Below, piece after piece: positions 26,264 through 34,652 of a DNA stretch of 64,000 nucleotides. Under the pieces are notes generated by a model, which saw only the letters and a list, made by a program, of their open reading frames with translations, searched no databases and was not told the DNA's origin. The stretch lies in assembly GCA_018401705.1 (NCBI GenBank), contig JAGYKL010000003.1, positions 124,001-188,000 on the forward strand. The letters are read 5' to 3'. The position numbers and the translations under genes are program-made. The stretch's first letter is position 1; each line of letters begins with the position of its first letter. The stretch is from Bacteroidia bacterium. Its GTDB lineage: Bacteria > Bacteroidota > Bacteroidia > M30B66.

Positions 26264-28350
26264 TAATTACTCACCCACTTCTTCACCAAACGGGAATTTC
26301 CGTTTTCAATAGTAATTAAATATATACCAGGATTTAATCTGGATTCTGATATGTCAGACAAATTAAATTGATAATCACCCGGTTGTTGCACACCCAGTTC
26401 TATAGCTCCAAGAAGTCTTCCAGAAATATCCTGTATTGAAATTTTAATAGCTTGTTTTTGCAATATAGAATAAGCCAAGGTAGCATCTGAATTTCCGGGA
26501 TTAGGGTATATGGAGATATTAGAATCTTCTATAACTAAATCATTTATCCCGATTGGCCCATCAACAATATTAATATCATCGATGTAAATATTGTTTCCAC
26601 CACCATCAATAAAGGTAAATCTTACCATTGCTGTTTGTTTTCCTGCCAACGGCGTAACACTAACGCTTTCTTCTCTCCATTGCGTTGTATTGGGAATCCA
26701 TGACGCTGATACATATCCTCCAGTGGTAGCTAATGCAGAGCCGTTTTTCTGAAATCTTCTTGTCCATGACCTTCCACAATCAAATGAAATCCACATTTCT
26801 AACTGGTCGGTATTGCTTGGTCCTCTTTGAGCGTGAGCTACGTTGAATTTTACCCTTGCAGGAGTTCCAACATATTGACAATTAATTACTGGAGAATAAG
26901 CGTGACTTACTGTGCCATCGGCAACTAACATATTATTATATATTAGTGAAGCTGTGCCTGAAGTAGATGCAGCAGTGCTTCTTGCTAAAGCATTATTATT
27001 TGTTGATTCAAATCTCCATGAGATATCAGAATAACCATTGTTTGGGAATCCTGTATTTTCCATTCCTTCAACAATTGGAGCTAGTAGTGGAGGATTATTA
27101 GTTACTATGGTAATAAAATCAGTTTTTGTTTTGGAGTTACTCCCTTGTGAGTTACTCGCAGTTAATGTAACAGGATATGTTCCTGGTTCAGCATACTGAA
27201 CACTTGGATTTTGATCACTTGATGTAGCAGGGTTACCACCAGGAAATGTCCAAGACCAAGACCATGTTCCATCAACATCAGCATTGTAACTTAAATCGGT
27301 GAAAATGATATCATTATTTGAACAGCTTTGATTGCTATTTGCTTGAAAATCAGCAATAGGGGAACAAATCTGAGGCGTCCCGTTAACTCCTGTAGCCTGC
27401 AAATTTGCTGAAGACCATAATTGATTTCTTCCTGCAGTGGAAGAAGTTATAGCAGCAATCATTCTTTCTTTTTGTCCTTCAGTAAACATGATGGCACAAC
27501 TAGAATAGTCCATGAAATTCTGGACATTATCAAGGCTTCCACAGGTGTTCTGACTTAGGTTGCAATTTTGATTTGCAACACCCAATGTATTTGGAGTGTC
27601 ATCAACATTGTCATCAATGTCGCAATTGTCAACTTCTCCTGGAGAATTAGATCCCCCCCAAGGGTGTCTCAAATTAAAGAAGTGACCTATTTCGTGAGTG
27701 AGTGTTCTTGCTGAGAAATTTGATCCATTTGAAGTTCCTATGCTTCCAAGCTGTTCGTGGAGGCAAACAATCCCGTCATCCTGCGCTGAAGGCGCAGATC
27801 CCGGTAAATAAGCATATCCTCCAGCTCCAAATGAAATTTTATCAACTACCCAAATATTAAGGTACTTATTTCGAGGCCAAGAAATCAATTCCTTAACGTT
27901 ATCGTCTGCTGCGAAAGTTAATTCAGAAACTGTGCGAGTAATTCCTTCAGTGCAGTTTCCACTTGGATCTATGCGAGCTAAACGAAATTCAAACTCAACA
28001 TCAGCTACAATGCCTTGAAAGGCGGAAATTACTGAGCTTTGATCTTCATTTTCCAGATTATAATCTTCATTGATTATCCTAACTGCATCTTCAATTTGTT
28101 CTTTGGAAATATTTTCTACTCCATAATTATGAATGACATGAAATACAACTGGAATAACACGTGTTACTCTTTCTCCTGTATTTTCAAATTGAGCCGTGTA
28201 AGACTCAAGTGCCTCCATTTCCTGTAAAAGTTCGGGGTGCTCAGCAAGAGCTTTATTAATGGCAAATGTGCTTCCGCATTCTAGGTTTTGAGCATTTAGT
28301 GATAAGATTGACGAAAGACCTAGAACAATTGCCAGTATTAATTTATTCAT
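26263..28350 (-). CDS. secreted M43 zinc metalloprotease with PKD domain, T9SS cargo
   Basis: A 695-residue protein: signal peptide (MNKLILAIVLGLSSILSLNAQ), M43 catalytic domain with TLTHEIGHFFNLRHPWGG near residue 217 (HExxHxxxxxH) and the Met-turn QNFMDYSSCAIMFTEGQKER near 275. A PKD domain follows near 335-410 (WSWSWTFPGGNPATS, VTLTASNSQGSNSKT), then a MAM/jelly-roll-like beta domain (about 430-590) and a type IX sorting domain (ISIYPNPGNSDATL, PGIYLITIENG). It is a probable secreted endoprotease and shares the catalytic layout of the protein at 20858, but has an added PKD module. Confidence 0.92.
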   Translation of the reverse strand: MNKLILAIVLGLSSILSLNAQNLECGSTFAINKALAEHPELLQEMEALESYTAQFENTGERVTRVIPVVFHVIHNYGVENISKEQIEDAVRIINEDYNLENEDQSSVISAFQGIVADVEFEFRLARIDPSGNCTEGITRTVSELTFAADDNVKELISWPRNKYLNIWVVDKISFGAGGYAYLPGSAPSAQDDGIVCLHEQLGSIGTSNGSNFSARTLTHEIGHFFNLRHPWGGSNSPGEVDNCDIDDNVDDTPNTLGVANQNCNLSQNTCGSLDNVQNFMDYSSCAIMFTEGQKERMIAAITSSTAGRNQLWSSANLQATGVNGTPQICSPIADFQANSNQSCSNNDIIFTDLSYNADVDGTWSWSWTFPGGNPATSSDQNPSVQYAEPGTYPVTLTASNSQGSNSKTKTDFITIVTNNPPLLAPIVEGMENTGFPNNGYSDISWRFESTNNNALARSTAASTSGTASLIYNNMLVADGTVSHAYSPVINCQYVGTPARVKFNVAHAQRGPSNTDQLEMWISFDCGRSWTRRFQKNGSALATTGGYVSASWIPNTTQWREESVSVTPLAGKQTAMVRFTFIDGGGNNIYIDDINIVDGPIGINDLVIEDSNISIYPNPGNSDATLAYSILQKQAIKISIQDISGRLLGAIELGVQQPGDYQFNLSDISESRLNPGIYLITIENGNSRLVKKWVSN

Positions 28351-28373
28351 GAGTGATGGTTTGATTCAAAGTT

Positions 28374-28381
28374 CAAATATA
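28374..28381 (-). promoter_or_regulatory. putative -7 box of the M43-PKD protease
   Basis: TATATTTG on the minus strand, 23 bases upstream of the ATG, matches TAnnTTTG. No TTG stands at the usual distance. Confidence 0.4.
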
Positions 28382-28405
28382 GCATATTTGAATACTTATT
28401 TGTTG

Positions 28406-29122
28406 TTAACCTTCTTTACTTAACTCCTTTAATAACATTCTTTTCGCTATCGGCAAATAAGATTCTTCAAATGGGATTGGCTTTGAAGACCTGAAAAAAT
28501 AGGTAGCAGGGTTGGGCAGATTTTTATTCTGCTTTAAAAGTTCATGCTTTAATTTTTCTGCGGTAGAAAAAGAAGAATTTGTTATTGTAGTAACATATTT
28601 GGTGCTTAGGCTTCTGAAAGTGTCGTTTGAAGAAGTATACAGACTAACTGAGTATTCATACACTTTTGTTTCTTTAGGTTTGAAAGTGTCAATGAGTAAA
28701 TATCCATCTTCAGACCATAATGGAATAATACCTACAGGCTCCAAAATTAGCGTACTCTCTAAGTCGATGTAGATATTTTTACCTTCTTCAAGCGCTTGCT
28801 TCATTTGAGGTATGGAGAAGTCAATTATCTGCTCAAGTTCAAGCATCACGGCATCATTGCTAATCATTTTTTGATATGATATTTTAAACTCCTTCAAATC
28901 AAGAGCATTGATCTCGCTAGGGAATTTTAGGTAAAGGCTTTCAATTTCCTTTCTTATCTTATTTAGATTGTTGTAATGTTCAATTAAGTCCGACAAACTC
29001 GGGTAAAGTAATTGCTTTTGGAATTGATTTCTAATACTGTCTAAATAAGCGAGCAAAACGAATTGTTTATATTCAAAATCTATATGACTCTCTGTAAGCC
29101 AATCTTTGCTTAGATTATTCAT
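28406..29122 (-). CDS. hypothetical protein, unknown function
   Basis: A 238-residue soluble protein with no signal peptide. The first half is helical and charged (HYNNLNKIRKEIESLYLKFP and surrounding). The second half is mixed alpha/beta (IYIDLESTLILEPVGIIPLW, GYLLIDTFKPKETKVYEYSV). I do not recognise a domain. It is transcribed alone between the M43 protease and the divergent OmpA lipoprotein, and base composition matches its neighbours, so there is no sign of transfer. Confidence 0.72.
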   Translation of the reverse strand: MNNLSKDWLTESHIDFEYKQFVLLAYLDSIRNQFQKQLLYPSLSDLIEHYNNLNKIRKEIESLYLKFPSEINALDLKEFKISYQKMISNDAVMLELEQIIDFSIPQMKQALEEGKNIYIDLESTLILEPVGIIPLWSEDGYLLIDTFKPKETKVYEYSVSLYTSSNDTFRSLSTKYVTTITNSSFSTAEKLKHELLKQNKNLPNPATYFFRSSKPIPFEESYLPIAKRMLLKELSKEG

Positions 29123-29276
29123 AAGGAAATGTTGTTTAATGTTCTAAGTTATTAAACGTAAATACTTTCTAATGTGTTGCATCTGTTAATTACTAACAGT
29201 TTTATTTATTTATTGAATTAACCTGAATCTGTTTATTAATTATTTGTAAAATAGTATTCCTCGCTGTTCAAATCTC

Positions 29277-29284
29277 TATGTTTG
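29277..29284 (+). promoter_or_regulatory. putative -7 box of the OmpA lipoprotein gene
   Basis: TATGTTTG matches TAnnTTTG, 17 bases upstream of the ATG at 29302. No TTG is well placed upstream. Confidence 0.4.
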
Positions 29285-29301
29285 CAATGTAAAGCAAGTG
29301 T

Positions 29302-30336
29302 ATGTTATCAGTCTCAAAGGTTTATCAATCGTTAATTTTTATTTTCTCAATAGCTTTCCTAAGCTCATGTGTTCCTCAAAGACAGTATGAGGACGTGAGA
29401 ATTTCTAGAGACAGCTGTGAAACTCAAATGAAGAAATTCAGAGCTGAGTATGAATCATTTACTGCTCGGGAGAAGGAGATGAATTCAAGATTAGAGGAAT
29501 TGGGGAAGCAAGTTTCAACCTTGATTCGCGATACGACTGGTATGGGTATTACTTACAGGCGGTTAACTTCTTCATACGATAAGCTTAATCAAACATATGA
29601 TCAGCTTCTGGCAAACAACGCCGCTTTGATGAAAGGCAAAGAGAATGACAACCGAGAGTTAATGGGGAAATTTCAACTTACGCAGGAAGAATTGCAAAAG
29701 AAAGAAGATAGGCTCAGAGAATCTGAGAGAGCTTTGGAAGTGAGAACTGAAGAAATAAATAAGTTAAGTGCTGATTTAAAATTGTTTGAAGAAGAACTTA
29801 ATTCAAAAGAACAAAGGGTTAGAGAATTAGAAGGAATTCTCGCTCGCAAAGATTCAACCGTAAATGCTCTATTCGATAAAGTTGAAAAAGCTTTATTAGG
29901 TTTTAAAGATAATGGTTTGAGTATGTCTGTTAAGAATGGTAAAGTATACGTTTCGCTTGAAGAACGATTGCTTTTTGCTTCTGGCAGCACAGAAGTCGAT
30001 ACTAAAGGTGTTGAAGCGCTGAAGAAACTATCTAAAGTTCTTGAAAACGAAACGGATGTAAATGTTCTTATTGAAGGTCATACCGACAATGTGCCGATAA
30101 AAAGTGCCAAGATTAAGGATAACTGGGATTTATCAGTGCTTCGAGCCACATCTATTGTAAGAATTCTAATTGGAGCTTCAAAAGTAGACCCTAAGATTTT
30201 TACAGTAGCTGGTAGAGGTGAATATTATCCTGTAGATACAGAAAATTCTGCTGAAGCAAGGAAAAAGAATAGAAGAACTGAAATTATATTAACTCCTGAT
30301 CTTGATGAGTTATTCAAGATTTTGAAGATGGATTAA
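29302..30336 (+). CDS. OmpA-like lipoprotein with coiled coil
   Basis: A 344-residue protein with a lipobox ending at Cys23 (IAFLSSC). Residues about 30-190 are a long charged coiled coil (many K/E/R/L heptads). Residues about 225-335 form the OmpA peptidoglycan-binding domain (VNVLIEGHTDNVPIKSAKIK, NWDLSVLRATSIVRIL, VAGRGEYYPV, ARKKNRRTEIIL). It would bridge the outer membrane to the peptidoglycan. Its stop overlaps that of the convergent permease gene by 4 bases. It is one of three OmpA-domain proteins in the window, each with a different N-terminal part. Confidence 0.9.
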   Translation: MLSVSKVYQSLIFIFSIAFLSSCVPQRQYEDVRISRDSCETQMKKFRAEYESFTAREKEMNSRLEELGKQVSTLIRDTTGMGITYRRLTSSYDKLNQTYDQLLANNAALMKGKENDNRELMGKFQLTQEELQKKEDRLRESERALEVRTEEINKLSADLKLFEEELNSKEQRVRELEGILARKDSTVNALFDKVEKALLGFKDNGLSMSVKNGKVYVSLEERLLFASGSTEVDTKGVEALKKLSKVLENETDVNVLIEGHTDNVPIKSAKIKDNWDLSVLRATSIVRILIGASKVDPKIFTVAGRGEYYPVDTENSAEARKKNRRTEIILTPDLDELFKILKMD

Positions 30337-31556
30337 ATCTCCGCTAAGCTTCTCAAACTTCTTTTATTAACTGCTCTAGATGCAGGAAACCAAGATGCTG
30401 CTGCGCCAATAGTTATAACAGTAATGCAAATGGCAAGTATATCTTTTGCCTTTACTAATACAGGATAGGGGTCTTCGCCATTAATTAATACAATGCCTTG
30501 CATTTCCTGAAAAGTAACAATAATAAGTCCACAGACTAATCCTGTTATTAAGCCAATAACTGTAATCATTAATCCTTCGGCGAAAAAGACGCCCTTTATT
30601 GTGCTTTTGTCTGCTCCCATGCTTTCGAGCGTTCTGATGTCTGCTGATTTTTCTACAACCAGCATGGTTAGTGAACCCGTAACATTGAAAACTGCAATTA
30701 GCAGGATGAAGCACAAAACAAGAAAAACAGCCCATTTTTCAGCATTAATTACCTTATAAAGTAATTCATGCTGCTCAAAACGGTTCTTTACAACGTACTT
30801 TTCGCTCAACTGCGCTTTCAGAGCTTTCTCAATTGCTTTTTTATCCGCAGAAGGCGAGAATTGAACTTCATAAGCAGTTCTTCTGTTTTTTCCTTCCGTT
30901 AATTTATCTGCAAAATCAATAGGTGTAAAAATATATCGGGCATCAAACTCAGGTTGAATTTCAAAAATGCCTGAAGGGAAAATAGCTTCACTTCGAAAAG
31001 CATCTGCCGGATTCAAGGTGCTGCCAATGTTTGTCTTAGGCACATAAAGAACTAATGCTTTGTCAATAGCATTTAGGCTCATTGATAAAGAATAAGCTAC
31101 GCCGCTCCCAACAACAGCCATTGAACCTGACTTGGATTTAATTCTAAATGCGCCATCCACCATCATGGTGTCAACTCCTGTCATAGCTACATAATCATCA
31201 CTAACACCTTTCATGGTGCATACATATTGATTGTCGCCATAAATTACGAGGCAATTCTCTTCAAGAACTTCAGCTACATGAGATATTCCATCAATTTGTC
31301 TCAAGCTATCAAGCGGAAATTCAGCAGCATCAATCCATTTTCCTTGCGCAGATTCTATCCGAATGTCAGAATCAAATGAATTATAAAGTCTAATGACCCA
31401 ACCTTCCAGTCCGTTAAATGCAGAAAGCAAACAACCAAAAGCTGCCGTTCCGATAACATAAAGCTCAAGCACTGAAATCCATGAAATCAAAGAGATTACC
31501 TGAATTCTCTTTTTGGAAAAAAGATATCTTGAGGCGATGAAAAGTATAAATCTCAC
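30333..31556 (-). CDS. LolC/LolE-like ABC transporter permease (FtsX family)
   Basis: A 407-residue inner-membrane permease. It has one span near the N-terminus (SLISWISVLELYVIGTAAFG), a large periplasmic domain (about 45-270) and three C-terminal spans in the FtsX fold (WAVFLVLCFILLIAVFNVTG and two later). This is the layout of LolC/LolE, which extract lipoproteins from the inner membrane for LolA, or of related MacB-type permeases. No partner ATPase is adjacent. It follows rbfA by 7 bases on the same strand. LolA is encoded in this window at 57 kb. Confidence 0.85.
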   Translation of the reverse strand: MRFILFIASRYLFSKKRIQVISLISWISVLELYVIGTAAFGCLLSAFNGLEGWVIRLYNSFDSDIRIESAQGKWIDAAEFPLDSLRQIDGISHVAEVLEENCLVIYGDNQYVCTMKGVSDDYVAMTGVDTMMVDGAFRIKSKSGSMAVVGSGVAYSLSMSLNAIDKALVLYVPKTNIGSTLNPADAFRSEAIFPSGIFEIQPEFDARYIFTPIDFADKLTEGKNRRTAYEVQFSPSADKKAIEKALKAQLSEKYVVKNRFEQHELLYKVINAEKWAVFLVLCFILLIAVFNVTGSLTMLVVEKSADIRTLESMGADKSTIKGVFFAEGLMITVIGLITGLVCGLIIVTFQEMQGIVLINGEDPYPVLVKAKDILAICITVITIGAAASWFPASRAVNKRSLRSLAEI

Positions 31557-31563
31557 GGGCTTT

Positions 31564-31899
31564 TTAGCTCAGTAAACGGTCAATGTTTTCAAGGTAGTCT
31601 AAAGAATCGTCGACATAAAAATCAAGGTCTGGAACAATCCTTAATTGATGCCTTACTTTCTCTCCAAGGCGCTTCCTGATTTCTTTCTTTAATCCCTGAA
31701 TCTGGCCTAATAGTTCTTCGGGCTTTTCTACTTTAAACATGCTCAAATAAATCTTTGCATGCCCAAGATCGGGACTGATTCTAGCTGTTGTTACAGTAAT
31801 GAATGCTCCGTTAAATAAATTGCGACTTTCTTTTTGAAACAATTCTGCCATTTCTTTTTGCACTAGTCTTGCAACTTTCTTTTGTCTTGTACTTTCCAT
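31564..31899 (-). CDS. rbfA: ribosome-binding factor A
   Basis: A 111-residue KH-like protein that helps mature the 30S subunit and its 16S rRNA 5' end. Family blocks are visible: TRQKKVARLVQKEMAELFQK at the N-terminus, ITVTTARISPDLGHAKIYLS in the middle, and RKRLGEKVRHQLRIVPDLDF. I take the start at 31899 (MESTRQKK); the frame is open 12 codons upstream but those do not fit the family. It is co-directional with the permease gene, 7 bases away. Confidence 0.93.
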   Translation of the reverse strand: MESTRQKKVARLVQKEMAELFQKESRNLFNGAFITVTTARISPDLGHAKIYLSMFKVEKPEELLGQIQGLKKEIRKRLGEKVRHQLRIVPDLDFYVDDSLDYLENIDRLLS

Positions 31900-32036
31900 T
31901 TTGCTGAGGGTTCCCGATTCTAAACTAAAACGCAAAGTTACAATATTATAGTGCCACAGTTAGTTATTGATGCTTTTAGCCCTAGCCAAGGCTCGATTAA
32001 TTTGTAATTTGCGGACTTTCCGCATAAATTGATTAT

Positions 32037-33860
32037 ATGCAACAACTGAAACGCTTGCTATCATACGTCAAGCCTGTTCACCATTATTTCCCTGAGTATT
32101 TTGTTTATACAATACTTGGAATTCTTTTCGGCTTGGTCAATTTTACAATGCTTGTTCCGCTTTTAAACCTTCTTTTTAATGAGGGTGGGCATGCGGCCGA
32201 TGTTGTAACTAAGCCCGAATTTTCATTCAGCATCTCTTGGATTACCGAAAGTTTTAATTACTACTTGAGTGATTTTGTGCAAACACAAGGAAAGCTTTAT
32301 GCTCTAGCATTTGTTTGTGTATGTATTGCCATAGCTACTTTATGCGCAAACTTATTCAGGTATCTGGCCAATCGGGTTATGGTGAGATTAAGGATGAACA
32401 TGCTCGAGCGAATCAGAAATCAGCTATATGATAAGATTGTTACTCAGTCAATGTCTTTTTACAACAGAATAAAGAAGGGGGAGCTTTTGTCAACTATGAC
32501 CGCAGATGTTCAAGAGATAGAAGGTTCGGTGGTAAGCTCATTTCAAAGCCTTTTGCGCGATCCTTTTGTTATCATAGCGTATTTTACGACCTTATTTTAT
32601 TTGTCGCCACAGCTTACGGTGTTTACCATTCTGTTTTTCCCAATTTCGGGTATTCTAATTTCTTCACTTGCTAGGAGGCTCAAAAAGAAGGGGTTTTTCA
32701 GCCAGGAGTATTTAGCGAGAATTGTACATCATACCGACGAAACAATTTCTGGAATTCGTATAATAAAGGCATTTGGGGCTTCCTCTCTTTTTAAGAAGAG
32801 ATTTGCTGATATTAACGGGAGTTTTAGCAAAGTAAGTAAGGAGCTTTTTAATCAGCGAGAGTTAGCATCTCCAATTTCAGAAATATTGGGAGTTTTAGTT
32901 ATTGTAACCGTGGTTATGTATGGTGGACATTTGGTTATAATCAATGAGCTTTCAGGTTCGGTTTTTATCACTTATCTGGCTTTATATTCACAGATTATGC
33001 AACCTGCAAAGAATATTAGTACAGCTATAACTAGTATGCAAAAAGGTTTCGCTTCAGCAGATAGAATCTTTTTAGTGCTTGATGAGGATGTTCAAGTTAA
33101 AGATCCTGATAGTCCTGTTAAGGTTGAAGAATTTAGCAAGTCAATAGAACTGTCGGATGTTAAGTTCGCCTATGGCGAGAAGGATGTTTTGAATGAAATT
33201 AACTTTTCGTTGAGGAAAGGGAACATGATTGCATTAGTTGGCAGGAGTGGTTCAGGGAAATCGACATTATCTGACCTTATTTTAAGGTTTTATGATGTTA
33301 CTGGTGGCTCTATTTCCATAGACGGGATTGATATAAGGAAAATGTCTCAGGATGATTTACGCTCAATGATTGGGTTTGTTAGTCAGGACCCTGTTATGTT
33401 TAATGATACGGTTTGGAATAACATTACAATGGGCGATCCTTCGGCTACGCCGGAAAGGGTTAAAATGGCTGCTGATAATGCCAATGCAACAGAGTTTATT
33501 TCAGGTTTGGAGGAATTATATGAGACGAGAATTGGGGATAGAGGCTCAAGATTAAGCGGAGGGCAGAAGCAAAGAATAGCAATAGCTAGGGCGATTTATC
33601 GAAACCCTCCTATTTTGATTCTCGATGAAGCTACTTCTGCCTTAGACACTGAGAGTGAACGTTTGGTTCAAGATGCAATTAGCAAGCTAATGGAAAGCAG
33701 GACATCTTTAGTCATTGCCCACCGATTATCTACAATTCAACATGCAGATGAGATTTTAGTGATGGATGAGGGTCAAATTCTTGAGCGTGGAAAGCATGAA
33801 GACTTGTTAAATTTGAAGGGTTTGTATTATCGCTTGCATGAAATTCAACATTTGAGTTGA
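32037..33860 (+). CDS. MsbA-like ABC exporter (fused permease and ATPase)
   Basis: A 607-residue half-transporter. Six membrane spans lie in residues about 20-320 and the nucleotide-binding domain about 345-600, with Walker A GRSGSGKST near 401, the signature LSGGQKQRIAIARAI, Walker B PILILDEATSALD and the H-loop IAHRLST. It works as a dimer and most resembles lipid flippases of the MsbA type, though drug or peptide export cannot be excluded. It stands alone, followed by tRNA-Asn about 106 bases downstream. Confidence 0.92.
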   Translation: MQQLKRLLSYVKPVHHYFPEYFVYTILGILFGLVNFTMLVPLLNLLFNEGGHAADVVTKPEFSFSISWITESFNYYLSDFVQTQGKLYALAFVCVCIAIATLCANLFRYLANRVMVRLRMNMLERIRNQLYDKIVTQSMSFYNRIKKGELLSTMTADVQEIEGSVVSSFQSLLRDPFVIIAYFTTLFYLSPQLTVFTILFFPISGILISSLARRLKKKGFFSQEYLARIVHHTDETISGIRIIKAFGASSLFKKRFADINGSFSKVSKELFNQRELASPISEILGVLVIVTVVMYGGHLVIINELSGSVFITYLALYSQIMQPAKNISTAITSMQKGFASADRIFLVLDEDVQVKDPDSPVKVEEFSKSIELSDVKFAYGEKDVLNEINFSLRKGNMIALVGRSGSGKSTLSDLILRFYDVTGGSISIDGIDIRKMSQDDLRSMIGFVSQDPVMFNDTVWNNITMGDPSATPERVKMAADNANATEFISGLEELYETRIGDRGSRLSGGQKQRIAIARAIYRNPPILILDEATSALDTESERLVQDAISKLMESRTSLVIAHRLSTIQHADEILVMDEGQILERGKHEDLLNLKGLYYRLHEIQHLS

Positions 33861-33919
33861 TTTATTTGATTGATAATCAGAGCGACTGTGTTTTTTTACA
33901 GAAATCTAACATTTTTCAT

Positions 33920-33950
33920 TTGCATGATGTCTTTAATCGCTGTATTATTG
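33920..33950 (+). promoter_or_regulatory. predicted promoter of tRNA-Asn
   Basis: TTG at 33920-33922, a 20-base spacer and TATTATTG at 33943-33950 match TTG / TAnnTTTG with one mismatch. The tRNA begins 17 bases after the -7 box. Confidence 0.55.
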
Positions 33951-33966
33951 CACCCGTTTTGAAAAT

Positions 33967-34040
33967 TCCTTCTTAGCTCAGCTGGTTAGAGCATCTGACT
34001 GTTAATCAGAGGGTCCTTGGTTCGAGCCCAAGAGAAGGAG
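33967..34040 (+). tRNA. tRNA-Asn (anticodon GTT)
   Basis: A 74-base cloverleaf: acceptor TCCTTCT/AGAAGGA, D-arm with GCTCAGCTGGTTAGAGC, anticodon stem TCTGA/TCAGA with loop CTGTTAA (anticodon GTT), T-arm CTTGG/CCAAG with TTCGAGC, and discriminator G. CCA is not encoded. The last 17 bases of this gene are repeated five more times in the array immediately downstream, and a strong terminator begins 9 bases after its end. Confidence 0.97.
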
Positions 34041-34048
34041 CAAAACAA

Positions 34049-34074
34049 AAGACCGCCCACAAGGCGGTCTTTTT
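34049..34074 (+). terminator. intrinsic terminator of tRNA-Asn (first array copy)
   Basis: Perfect 7-bp GC-rich stem GACCGCC/GGCGGTC (extended by A-T pairs), 5-base loop CACAA, then five T residues. It starts 9 bases after the tRNA and is the founder or best-placed copy of the repeated terminators. Confidence 0.92.
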
Positions 34075-34461
34075 CGTATAAGAGGGCGAAGTTCCCCGAG
34101 CTTGCCTCGGGGAGCCCAAGAGAAGGAGCAAACAAGACCGCCCACAAGGCGGTCTTTTTCGTATAAGAGGGCGAGAAGTTTACCCCGAGCTTGCCTCGGG
34201 GAGCCCAAGAGAAGGAGCAAAACTAAAGACCGCCCACAAGGCGGTCTTTTTCGTATAAGAGGGCGAGAAGTTCTCGAGCTTGCCTCGGGGAGCCCAAGAG
34301 AAGGAAAAGACTGCCTTTTAAAGGGCGTTTATCCGAGTGGGGGAGCCCAAGAGAAGGAGCAAAACTAAAGACCACCCACAAGGCGGTCTTTTTCGTATAA
34401 GAGGGCGAGAAGTTTACCTCGAGCTTGCCTCGGGGAGCCCAAGAGAAGGAGCAAAACTAAA

Positions 34462-34485
34462 GACCGCCCACAAGGCGGTCTTTTT
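34462..34485 (+). terminator. last intact terminator of the array
   Basis: The same stem GACCGCC/GGCGGTC at 34462-34480 followed by five T residues; no copy follows it. Any transcript reading through the array would end here. Confidence 0.85.
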
Positions 34486-34627
34486 CGTATAAGCTTTGAG
34501 TAGAAAAAGGATCCTGATGGTTATCGGCATCCAATAGCATCATTTAGCAGAGGGAGCAAAATTTGCTACATGATAATCAAAAAGAGACATTTGTTCATGA
34601 AGGTTAGCTTTCAGAAATATTAAATAT

Positions 34628-34641
34628 CCCTTTTCAAAGGG
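34628..34641 (-). terminator. weak hairpin downstream of the peroxiredoxin gene
   Basis: CCCTT/AAGGG with a 4-base loop lies 12 bases beyond the peroxiredoxin stop on the minus strand. Only a short AT-rich tail follows, so terminator activity is uncertain. Confidence 0.3.
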
Positions 34642-34652
34642 TTAAACAGTGG

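Larger units (their letters stand above)
34024..34494 (+). repeat. tandem array of tRNA-Asn 3' end plus terminator modules
   Basis: Six head-to-tail units begin at 34024 (inside the tRNA), 34112, 34201, 34290, 34343 and 34435, with periods 88, 89, 89, 53 and 92 bases. Each starts with the tRNA-Asn 3' segment GAGCCCAAGAGAAGGAG (the 34290 copy lacks the last base). In full units this is followed by a hairpin GACCGCC/GGCGGTC plus T-run, then CGTATAAGAGGGCGAGAAGT and a second hairpin CCCCGAG/CTCGGGG. Terminator stems lie at 34051-34069, 34136-34154, 34228-34246, 34370-34388 (one A-C mismatch) and 34462-34480. The 34290 unit is shortened and its hairpin degenerate. The 34435 unit stops after CGTATAAG. 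The design recalls the repeats behind E. coli tyrT. Confidence 0.93.

Noticed and set aside
32003-32016. TAATTTGCGG as promoter -7 box for the MsbA-like gene
   Set aside because: It is one base short of the TAnnTTTG pattern.
34002-34220. A 72-codon minus-strand frame across tRNA-Asn and array
   Set aside because: Antisense to the tRNA and to the repeats; low-complexity repeat translation.
34102-34368. A basic 88-codon frame inside the array, recalling the basic Tpr peptide of the tyrT repeats
   Set aside because: It begins at TTG, runs through terminator hairpins and inverted repeats, and its residues simply mirror the repeat; no independent coding evidence.
34024-34494. Regular ~89-base repeats that could suggest a CRISPR array
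   Set aside because: The whole unit is repeated without variable spacers, the repeats derive from the tRNA 3' end and terminator, and no cas gene is present.
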